A stretch of DNA of 64,000 bases, from the NCBI GenBank assembly GCA_002104985.1, contig MCGO01000009.1, forward strand, positions 1-64,000, read 5' to 3'. This stretch comes from Rhizoclosmatium globosum (lineage: Eukaryota; Chytridiomycota; Chytridiomycetes; Chytridiales; Chytriomycetaceae). Below, in pieces: positions 15,643 to 24,090 of this stretch; the stretch's first letter is position 1; every line of letters starts with the position of its first letter. The notes below the pieces were generated by a model that worked only from the letters and a program-made list of their open reading frames with translations, ran no database searches and was not told the DNA's origin. Position numbers and translations under genes: made by a program.

Positions 15643-17408
15643 TCAACCATAGCTCCAAAGAGTGTCTGTGCATGTAGTCTGCAAGTTTATTTGACAACTT
15701 TTTGCAGACGTTATCTGGCGAAAGCTGTGACTAATGACCACTCCGACCACTCCACTGAGTCCCATGACAACAGAAATCTTCTCGTCTTTCAACCACAGCT
15801 CCAAAGAGTGTCTGTGCATGTAGTCTGCAAGTTTAATCAACTCCTTTTTGCAGACGTTATCTGGCGAAAGCTGTGACTAATGACCACTCCGACCACTCCA
15901 CTGAGTCCCATGACAACAGAAATCTTCTCGTCTTTCAACCATAGCTCCAAAGAGTGTCTGTGCATGTAGTCTGCAAGTTTATTTGACAACTTTTTGCAGA
16001 CGTTATCTGGCGAAAGCTGTGACTAATGACCACTCCGACCACTCCACTGAGTCCCATGACAACAGAAATCTTCTCGTCTTTCAACCATAGCTCCAAAGAG
16101 TGTCTGTGCATGTAGTCTGCAAGTTTAATCAACTCCTTTTTGCAGACGTTATCTGGCGAAAGCTGTGACTAATGACCACTCCGACCACTCCACTGAGTCC
16201 CATGACAACAGAAATCTTCTCGTCTTTCAACCATAGCTCCAAAGAGTGTCTATGAATGTAGTCTGCAAGTTTATTTGACAACTTTTTGCAGACGTTATCT
16301 GGCGAAAGCTGTGACTAATGACCACTCCGACCACTCCACTGAGTCCCATGACAACAGAAATCTTCTCGTCTTTCAACCATAGCTCCAAAGAGTGTCTGTG
16401 CATGTAGTCTGCAAGTTTAATCAACTCCTTTTTGCAGACGTTATCTGGCGAAAGCTGTGACTAATGACCACTCCGACCACTCCACTGAGTCCCATGACAA
16501 CAGAAATCTTCTCGTCTTTCAACCATAGCTCCAAAGAGTGTCTGTGCATGTAGTCTGCAGTTTATTTGACAACTTTTTGCAGACGTTATCTGGCGAAAGC
16601 TGTGACTAATGACCACTCCGACCACTCCACTGAGTCCCATGACAACAGAAATCTTCTCGTCTTTCAACCATAGCTCCAAAGAGTGTCTGTGCATGTAGTC
16701 TGCAAGTTTAATCAACTCCTTTTTGCAGACGTTATCTGGCGAAAGCTGTGACTAATGACCACTCCGACCACTCCACTGAGTCCCATGACAACAGAAATCT
16801 TCTCGTCTTTCAACCATAGCTCCAAAGAGTGTCTGTGCATGTAGTCTGCAAGTTTATTTGACAACTTTTTGCAGACGTTATCTGGCGAAAGCTGTGACTA
16901 ATGACCACTCCGACCACTCCACTGAGTCCCATGACAACAGAAATCTTCTCGTCTTTCAACCATAGCTCCAAAGAGTGTCTGTGCATGTAGTCTGCAAGTT
17001 TAATCAACTCCTTTTTGCAGACGTTATCTGGCAAAAGCTGTGACTAATGACCACTCCGACCACTCCACTGAGTCCCATGACAACAGAAATCTTCTCGTCT
17101 TTCAACCATAGCTCCAAAGAGTGTCTGTGCATGTAGTCTGCAAGTTTAATCAACTCCTTTTTGCAGACGTTATCTGGCAAAAGCTGTGACTAATGACCAC
17201 TCCGACCACTCCACTGAGTCCCATGACAACAGAAATCTTCTCGTCTTTCAACCATAGCTCCAAAGAGTGTCTGTGCATGTAGTCTGCAAGTTTAATCAAC
17301 TCCTTTTTGCAGACGTTATCTGGCGAAAGCTGTGACTAATGACCACTCCGACCACTCCACTGAGTCCCATGACAACAGAAATCTTCTCGTCTTTCAACCA
17401 TAGCTCCA

Positions 17409-17425
17409 AAGAGTGTCTGTGCATG
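17409..17425. repeat. Target-site duplication, left copy (17 bp)
   Basis: The 17 bases aagagtgtctgtgcatg lie immediately left of the retrotransposon's T-run. The same 17 bases restart at 26901 on the other side of the element. Both copies belong to the satellite monomer, and rejoining them through one copy restores a normal monomer. One extra T could belong either to the duplication or to the tail. Confidence 0.93.
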
Positions 17426-17432
17426 TTTTTTT
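17426..17432 (-). other. Short poly(A) tail of the retrotransposon
   Basis: Seven T on the plus strand directly abut the left target-site duplication. On the element's own strand this is a 3' A7 run, as expected from target-primed reverse transcription. It is short for a LINE tail. Confidence 0.8.
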
Positions 17433-17628
17433 GAGTAAGAGGTCCTTGCCTCGCTTTATTTAAGAATAAAACAAATCACTGGTGTGCTTTCCAAGTCCAT
17501 CCCCCAACAATACGGCTCTGGCCCGCCCAAATGGCATTTTATATACAATCCCTTCAACAAGTCGACCCCTTCAACTCTTCCTTCCCCCATGTCTTCCCTC
17601 CCCCAGTGTACTTGTTCCTGGCCACTTG

Positions 17629-20600
17629 TTATTCCATTTCCTCCCCTCCTCCGTTTTCCTGCATAGCTTCCCACTCTAAGTTTCCATTGTCGAGTGTCTC
17701 CTCTTGTCTGTTTTCTGTGGTTCTTCCTTCTGCTTGTTCTTGGTTTGCTGTTCTGGTCTTTGGTGCTTGTTGTCGTCGTTGTCGACGGTGGTCATGCTTC
17801 TCTCTTCTTCGTTTAATTCTTTCTTTGATTCTTTCTCTGTCTGCATCCATGTTTTTCTTGTTTTTCTGTCTGTTCTGCCTTGTGGCTGGTTCTACATATT
17901 CTGTTTCCACTGGGGTGTTTGATTCATATGAGTCTCTTGCTGTCTTGGAGATTTCAATCATTCCTGGCCTTAATATTTTAGTACCTTTCTTGTGTTCTGT
18001 GAATAGTTTTATGGCTCTCATTCGTTGTGTTATTCTTGGGCTGCACACGTGGTGGCCATTTTGGTCTACATTATCTTCGTTTCTGTCTTGGCATGTGAGA
18101 CATCGTATACTCTGTTCTAGTTCTTGCCTCTTTGTGATGGGTTTGGCTGGTATGTGCTTTCTTGGTTTCTTTTTTGTCTTTTTTGGTGGGTTGTTTTGTT
18201 TCCTCTTTCTGCTTTGGGGGTTTGTTGCTTCTGCGTCTGTCTCAGGAGTTCTGTTTCCTGTGTCAGGTTGGGTTTGGGCCTGTGTCTGGTTATGGTCTTG
18301 GATGTTTATTTCCTTGCTCTCTGTTTCTTCACTGTCCCTCGTTGTTATTGCTGTTGAGGGTTTTTTCCAGTTTCTTTTCATGTCACTTGTTATTCTTGGC
18401 ACTGCGATTGTTTGTTCCCATTCTACTGTTATATCACATCTCTTTTTCCAGAGTCCTCTAACCCCTTCTGTTAATGTTTTCATTCCCTGGATGATAGTTG
18501 TTCTTGCTTGTGGTTTGTTCATACCTATATGTGCAGTGAGCAGTTCCATGAGCACTGTGGGCACTATGCCTTCTAGGATTTTTTCCACTCTGAAGTTGTT
18601 GATTTTATGCTGCAGAGCTATTTCTGTTCTAGTTACATCTCTTCCGTCCAGTTGATTATACCATGGAGAGACTAAGTTTTCAAGGGGGGTTTTCCAGCCT
18701 CCTGTTTTCTTGTTTCCCCTTTGATCTGCTATTGCTGCCATTTGCTGTATCATGTTCCTGAACAGTGTAACTCGTTCCTCTTTGAAGGCTGGGCACGTCA
18801 TTACGTGTTCATCTGTTTCTTTCTGGCCTGTCATACATACTTTGCATGTGTTGTCTTTGTGGACGTTGGGTAATCTTTGGTGGAGGCGTGCCTGCACTGG
18901 GCGCAGGTGGTGAGCAGTCATTACGTTGTAGTGAATTGCTGCTGATTCTCCCCTGGAGGTTCTTGGTGTTGATGGTTTTCTTCCGCATGTCATTATTGTC
19001 AGTGTGAGATCAAGGTCTGTTTCCTCTATTTGGTTTGCAATGTGACGGAAGGCGTGTTGTTGTTCCCATGCTACGTATGCTTCTATTTTGTCTATCTCTT
19101 TAAGGCTTTGCCATGTTTGTCCTTCAATAGTAGTGTTTTCTGTGGCGACCATGAATCTCAGAATGCTCTGGTGTTCCAGGTTGATGGTCATTGTTTCAGC
19201 TGTTCTCCCTTTGTTGGCGTTTGTATCTGCTTTATCATTGCCTTCTTTGTCGTCGCCTTCTGTTTTGGAGTGTCCGGTCACTTTCTCAAACTCAATTTGT
19301 CTCCCTTCTTTGAGTAGGTCTTGTATGAGCTGGGCCATGATGGTTACTTGGGTAATGCAAGATTTTTCCATCAGTTTCCTTGCAGTTATGAAGCCTCCAG
19401 TTTCTACTAGTTCTTGTCCATCTTGGACCACTGAGGCGTTATCAATTTTTATGATTGTTTTCCCTGTTTTGGCCCCAACCATGGCTGCAATGGCAGCCAT
19501 TGCTTCTGGGAGTTTGGATGATGCCCACCCGTTAACTTTTGCTGCAAACTCTCTTCCTTTACTGGGTCCTTCTGTGCATATACCTCCGGCGCCCATTGCT
19601 TCTGTTGTTCTGGATCCGTCTGTAAACACGATGCATGTCTCTTCTGTGTTTGATGTTACTCTGATCCCCAGACTGTTAAGGAGGTTTTGACTTGCTTTCA
19701 AATATTTTCCTGCAATGTTGGTTTGTTCCAGGTGTTGCTTTTCCTGTGGTGGGTTTTCGAGTACTGTTTCTGGCATCAATCTGGCTCCATTGTATAGCTC
19801 ATGTAGTCGTTCCTCTGCTGCTCGGCGTTCTAATTCGGGTACTCTTTCCTCTGGCTCCTCAGGTATTAATGTTTGTTGGTTTTTTTCTGTTGCAAAAGGG
19901 TTTGGTTGCAGTGTTTCCACTTTGTTGAACTTGCTTGTTCCGTCCAATTCAGGTTTGTTTATGTCGCTAATAAGTTTATGGTACCATTCTGATTGTTTTC
20001 CGTTTCTGGGCCATTTGTGTCTCCTCTCCATGTCTGTTCTTGTCAAGAGTTTCTTTCCACATCTTGCCGTTATTTGGTCTATGTAGTAGATGTTGTACTT
20101 CCTGAGGTGGTCAGAGTACTTTTCAAATAGTGCCCATCCTAGTGTTTTCCACATTGTTGTGTTGCTTCCGTTGCCGTCTATTCTGCCAAAGGTTTCTGTG
20201 GTTTGGTTTTCTTTGCACAGGAATTCCTGGGGTACTATTCTCAATCTTTGCTTGTACATTCTATTCATGAGGTTGGCAATGCTGTTTGTTCCTTTTACCG
20301 TTTTGGCTGGGTACGGTTCTAGTAGTGGGAAGTGCGGAAGGCCCAGTGCATCCTGAAGGTTAAGGGCGCGTATTCTCATGATTCTGCCAAGTAGCGAATC
20401 TTCATTCAGTGCAATCAGCAGGGTGTTGGTTTTATCAGATGTGTAGTGTCGGTTCCAGTTTTCAAGTCCATATATGCATGGGTTTTCAAGTAGTGATGTC
20501 GGGGTGCTTGCTGCAAAGCCTGCTTTGTGTTTAACTACTTGGACTGCTTTTGCATACCACTTGTCAATTTCTGTCTCTGTAAGGGCAAGTGTTTTCCATA

Positions 20601-23600
20601 TGTATTTGATCTTTGGTAACAAGACAGTGTTTACAATTGATATTGCTGTGACTGCTGTGATTTCTTTTCTGTTTAGAGTTTGGCATATGGTTTCTACTGT
20701 TGTGTTGATTATTTCTTTAGCATCCTTGCCAAGGTTGTCTGAGGAGAACCAGTTGCCTAATACTCTCTCTCCTTTTCCTTTTATGTTAATGTTGACCTTA
20801 GCTCCATCCCCCCAGGTTAGTTGTGTACGTGGATGGTCTGGATTCACTGCAATGACTGCCATTTTGCTAGTGTTGGACTGTATTGAGTTAATTTCTTGGA
20901 ACTCGTAAATAATTTTTGCTTGTTTTTCACATTCCTCCCAGCTATTTGCAAAAGCCGCTGTGTCATCAACGTAGGCTTCACAGGTAAGTCTTTCCTTGAG
21001 TTCATATTCCTCCATGTTCCCATCCTTCTTGATTCCTTTTTTGTGTGTCCCTTTTATTGTTATTCCTTCTGTATGTTTGTCCAGGGCACATAACAGCGAG
21101 TCCCAAAATATTCTCCACTCTAGAGGTGCCAGGATTGAACCCTGTTGTATCATTGTCCCTATTTTGATGCCATCTGTTGGTCCAAATGCTGTGAGGATTT
21201 TAGCAGTCATGAGTTTCTGTGTGTCCCACTTCCATGCAGAGTATTTATATGGTAGTTTGATTCGTTTGTGACTTCGCATGACAGCTGTTGGACCCACGCT
21301 GTCAAACGCTTTTTTAATGTCATTGAAGATCATGAATCCTTGCATCTTGTTTTCTTTGCAGTATTCAATGATGGCGTTTATCATCACTAGAGAAGTTTCC
21401 GTTGATTCTCCAGGTAGTGCACTGAAGTTTCTCCCTGATAAGATATGGGTGTTCTGGAGCATGATTTTTTTCAGTCTTGCATACCAGAGCGCTTCCATCA
21501 GTTTGTATGGGATCTCCAGTAGGGAGATGGGTCTTGTTTGTAGGAGGTCTCCTCCCCAGTCTGCTGATTTTGGGATTGGTTTAATGTATCCTTTGGTCCA
21601 TTCTTCTGGGGTTATCATGTAGTCTTTACATAGTTGCATCAGTGTTCTGATGAATTCCCATAGGTATTCCTGTCCAAGTTGCAGTGCTTCTGCTTGAAGG
21701 CCGCTGGGGCCAGGTGCTTTGTTTCTTGCCATTTCTCTGATTCCTTCTGCAACATCTTCTATAGTCCAGTCCTTTTCAAGCTCGTCGTATGTGTTGTCTG
21801 CAATTGTATCTTTTGGTTTATATTCTTCTGTAAATACTGAGTCTTCTGGTATTTCTTTGGTCTGGCGTTCTTTGAACACTTCACTCATCACCTTGTCAGT
21901 GCCAGCCTTCACTTCCTCAGCTTCAAATACCGTTCCAAACTCATTCTTATTACAGTCAATTATAACGTGTGGTGTCTCTCTTTCCAATATTTTGTTGAAC
22001 ATCTTTTTCCGTTGTGTTGTGAACTGTTCGTTTCTTTTGTCTATGCTTGCTTGGATATCATTCCAAGTTTGGGCCCCCTTTGCTTCTCTCCACAGTTTTG
22101 TGACTTCGTGTCTTTCCCTTCGTAGCCAGCTTATGAGTTGTTTTTTTGCCACTTCTGGTTTTTCATGTATGTTGTTGGAGTGTTCTGGTGTTTCAGTTGT
22201 CCATTTGTGTTCTAGTTTTATGCGAAGTGTTTCAATTGTCAGAACTGTCTCGTTTGTCACCTCTCCATTAGTTGCGCGGCTAGCCTCTACTATTGCACGT
22301 CCGATTGTTTTGTCAAATCTAGCCCACTCTGCAGCTAATCTTTCCTCTTCTGTTCGTTTGTTTGTTCCCATTATTTTGGTCGGTAGTGTTGTCATAAGGA
22401 TATCGGTTATTTTGTGTTCAAGTTCTGTGGCGTATTTACTTGTGACTTCTCGAACGTAGTTTCTTTTCCTTAGGTCACATAGCTTGTCTTTACTGCTAGG
22501 TGGTGTGCATTTGATGTTGTTTGCGTTTGTGATGTGTGCCGCCATTCTGTCTGGACAGCCCGCAATCATTTGGAGATGTTTGGTTTCTTTAACCAAGTTT
22601 TTTAGCATTTCTTTGGTTGCCTCTTCACATTGTTGGGTCGCATTTTCCTTTTCTTTGGTAGTTGCTGCCCTGAAGTCCACCACTCTCCTCATTATGGTGT
22701 AAGGTTTGGGTGCTTTTTGAAACCAGCCAGTAAGGTCAAATGATGCAACCACTGGTACATGATCTGATTCTCTTAATGCAAACATCTCTGTGAGGATTTC
22801 GCAGTGAGCGGTTCTTTCTGCCAAGGTTGTTGATGTGTATATTGCGTCGATTCTTGACTTGGAGCTTCCGTCTGCACTTTCTCTTGAGTATTTGATCGTT
22901 TCTGGGTTGTATAGGCAATAGGTGTCTGCCATATTGCTGTCTTTCATTGTTGCCAGGATTCCTTGTTGCGGTTCTTGCAGTTGTACCGGGAAACGGTCAA
23001 GTAGTCTGTCTGCTGTTGTGTTCCAATCTCCCAGGAATATACTTTCTCGCCCTTTTGCTTGATCCTCTTGTATGTATTCTTTGACTTTATTTGTGAGGTT
23101 TTGGTGTTCTGGGTGGTTTGTGGTGTTTGGCCAGTATATGTTTGTTATTCTTATCTCTCCGCCTTTTACTTGAAGTATTACAGAGATAAGCCTTGTCCCC
23201 TGTCGTTCTACTGCTCTTGCATGTTTTGCAAAGTCTGACCTTATTATCATTCCCACTCCTGCTGATCGGCCATTTGCACTTGTGAATCTGGCGTAGTCAT
23301 AGTTGTGTTCTGTGTCTTTACATGTGCCGTTTTCGTCATTCTTTGTTCGTCCTTTCCAGAGTTTTACTGCTTCAGTCTCTTCAACCTTGGTTTCTTGGAT
23401 TCCTAGTATGTGTATCCCGTATGTTGTGAGTGTGTTTTGGATTGTTTCTATTTTGAGCGAGGCTGTGTTGTAGGTGCCAACACATAGTTCCACTCGGTTT
23501 GCGGCAGTTCTTAGTTTCCTTTGTTCAAAGATGCTTCCTGTTGCATCTGTCTTCTGTGGTTTTTGTGTATCCTGTTCGTTTTCATTGTTGTCTTCGGTCT

Positions 23601-24090
23601 GGTTCCTTTTTCTGCCGCAGATTTGGTTGTTAGTACTATTATCAATGTCACTGTCCTTGTTGATTTTTGTGGTGTTCATGCTTCTTGTCAATTCTCTGAT
23701 GTTTAGCCTTCTCTTTTCTTCAGCCTCCTTTTCCGTTGTGGTGTGTTGGTCTTCCTGTCGTGTGTATTTCCCTTTTTGGTTCCTTGTTGGTTTCTTAAGA
23801 GGTACTTCTTCATCTACGTCGTCATCTGTGTCCCCTTCATTGTCTTCCTTGTCTTTTCTTCTTTTACATTCCTCTTCTTTGTTGTTGCTGAGGATCCTCT
23901 TTCTTTTTTTGGTTGATTCCTCCTTACTTTTTTCCTCCTCTTTTGCAAAGTTTTCTTTGTTCTTTTCTAGCATTTCCTCTCTTGTTATAGTTTGGAATAG
24001 GTTGTTAATAAATATTTGGTTTTTATTTGAATATGTTGTTTCCATTTCACTCCCACTCTCCCTCCTTCCAGTTTTGGGTGTATCACACAT
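17629..24090 (-). CDS. Retrotransposon ORF2 polyprotein (endonuclease-RT-RNase H)
   Basis: A single 2153-residue frame. Residues about 1-195 are a charged, lysine/glutamate-rich leader. Residues about 200-452 form an apurinic/apyrimidinic-type endonuclease with the expected catalytic positions: N208 in GTYN, E233 in QETK, D355/N357 in LGDWN, D415 in SRIDAIY, and D443/H444 in SDHVPV. The reverse transcriptase spans about 790-1090, with APGPSGLQ, FNDIKKAFDSV and the YVDD catalytic box near residue 1040. An RNase H domain starts at about 1488 (FTDGSR) and ends near 1630 with GHSKTEGDDKEGNDKAD. Two Cys/His motifs follow: CKVC...HVMTC near 1750-1770, and CLTC...HHVC near 2000-2020. The ATG at 24090 lies 106 bp upstream of the ORF1 stop, in the -1 frame relative to ORF1. 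The protein would nick the target, reverse-transcribe the element RNA and remove RNA from the hybrid. It is long for the group because of its leader and C-terminal extension. Confidence 0.95.
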   Translation of the reverse strand: MCDTPKTGRRESGSEMETTYSNKNQIFINNLFQTITREEMLEKNKENFAKEEEKSKEESTKKRKRILSNNKEEECKRRKDKEDNEGDTDDDVDEEVPLKKPTRNQKGKYTRQEDQHTTTEKEAEEKRRLNIRELTRSMNTTKINKDSDIDNSTNNQICGRKRNQTEDNNENEQDTQKPQKTDATGSIFEQRKLRTAANRVELCVGTYNTASLKIETIQNTLTTYGIHILGIQETKVEETEAVKLWKGRTKNDENGTCKDTEHNYDYARFTSANGRSAGVGMIIRSDFAKHARAVERQGTRLISVILQVKGGEIRITNIYWPNTTNHPEHQNLTNKVKEYIQEDQAKGRESIFLGDWNTTADRLLDRFPVQLQEPQQGILATMKDSNMADTYCLYNPETIKYSRESADGSSKSRIDAIYTSTTLAERTAHCEILTEMFALRESDHVPVVASFDLTGWFQKAPKPYTIMRRVVDFRAATTKEKENATQQCEEATKEMLKNLVKETKHLQMIAGCPDRMAAHITNANNIKCTPPSSKDKLCDLRKRNYVREVTSKYATELEHKITDILMTTLPTKIMGTNKRTEEERLAAEWARFDKTIGRAIVEASRATNGEVTNETVLTIETLRIKLEHKWTTETPEHSNNIHEKPEVAKKQLISWLRRERHEVTKLWREAKGAQTWNDIQASIDKRNEQFTTQRKKMFNKILERETPHVIIDCNKNEFGTVFEAEEVKAGTDKVMSEVFKERQTKEIPEDSVFTEEYKPKDTIADNTYDELEKDWTIEDVAEGIREMARNKAPGPSGLQAEALQLGQEYLWEFIRTLMQLCKDYMITPEEWTKGYIKPIPKSADWGGDLLQTRPISLLEIPYKLMEALWYARLKKIMLQNTHILSGRNFSALPGESTETSLVMINAIIEYCKENKMQGFMIFNDIKKAFDSVGPTAVMRSHKRIKLPYKYSAWKWDTQKLMTAKILTAFGPTDGIKIGTMIQQGSILAPLEWRIFWDSLLCALDKHTEGITIKGTHKKGIKKDGNMEEYELKERLTCEAYVDDTAAFANSWEECEKQAKIIYEFQEINSIQSNTSKMAVIAVNPDHPRTQLTWGDGAKVNINIKGKGERVLGNWFSSDNLGKDAKEIINTTVETICQTLNRKEITAVTAISIVNTVLLPKIKYIWKTLALTETEIDKWYAKAVQVVKHKAGFAASTPTSLLENPCIYGLENWNRHYTSDKTNTLLIALNEDSLLGRIMRIRALNLQDALGLPHFPLLEPYPAKTVKGTNSIANLMNRMYKQRLRIVPQEFLCKENQTTETFGRIDGNGSNTTMWKTLGWALFEKYSDHLRKYNIYYIDQITARCGKKLLTRTDMERRHKWPRNGKQSEWYHKLISDINKPELDGTSKFNKVETLQPNPFATEKNQQTLIPEEPEERVPELERRAAEERLHELYNGARLMPETVLENPPQEKQHLEQTNIAGKYLKASQNLLNSLGIRVTSNTEETCIVFTDGSRTTEAMGAGGICTEGPSKGREFAAKVNGWASSKLPEAMAAIAAMVGAKTGKTIIKIDNASVVQDGQELVETGGFITARKLMEKSCITQVTIMAQLIQDLLKEGRQIEFEKVTGHSKTEGDDKEGNDKADTNANKGRTAETMTINLEHQSILRFMVATENTTIEGQTWQSLKEIDKIEAYVAWEQQHAFRHIANQIEETDLDLTLTIMTCGRKPSTPRTSRGESAAIHYNVMTAHHLRPVQARLHQRLPNVHKDNTCKVCMTGQKETDEHVMTCPAFKEERVTLFRNMIQQMAAIADQRGNKKTGGWKTPLENLVSPWYNQLDGRDVTRTEIALQHKINNFRVEKILEGIVPTVLMELLTAHIGMNKPQARTTIIQGMKTLTEGVRGLWKKRCDITVEWEQTIAVPRITSDMKRNWKKPSTAITTRDSEETESKEINIQDHNQTQAQTQPDTGNRTPETDAEATNPQSRKRKQNNPPKKTKKKPRKHIPAKPITKRQELEQSIRCLTCQDRNEDNVDQNGHHVCSPRITQRMRAIKLFTEHKKGTKILRPGMIEISKTARDSYESNTPVETEYVEPATRQNRQKNKKNMDADRERIKERIKRRREKHDHRRQRRQQAPKTRTANQEQAEGRTTENRQEETLDNGNLEWEAMQENGGGEEME

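Larger units (their letters stand above)
1..17425. repeat. 146-bp tandem satellite array, left arm
   Basis: About 119 head-to-tail copies of one monomer. Recurring landmarks are 'gaccactccgaccactcc', 'gtctttcaaccatagctcc', 'gagtgtctgtgcatgtagtc' and 'gcagacgttatctggcg'. Matching landmarks recur every 146 bp in the regular part (for example around 11414, 11560 and 11706). The main variable segment lies between 'ctgcaagttt' and 'tttttgcagac': one type reads 'aatcaactcc', another 'atttgacaac', and shortened forms give 145-bp monomers. Frequent substitutions are tcttctcg/tcttcttg and ctgtgcatg/ctatgaatg. The first 3 kb carry many more small indels than the rest. The period is not a multiple of three, so the open frames on the minus strand are by-products. 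Centromeric, pericentromeric and subtelomeric locations are all possible; the sequence does not decide. Confidence 0.97.

Noticed and set aside
141..17034. Many minus-strand open frames of 65-160 codons in the satellite (LADYMHRHSLELWLKDEK type)
   Set aside because: They are the same satellite translated. The 146-bp period is not a multiple of three, so the frame rotates and stops recur. No start context, introns or domain support a protein.
17531..18655. Plus-strand frame of 374 codons and other plus-strand frames through 17.5-26.9 kb
   Set aside because: They are Phe/Leu/Ser/Cys-rich antisense translations of the retrotransposon ORFs, whose minus-strand frames carry clear catalytic motifs.
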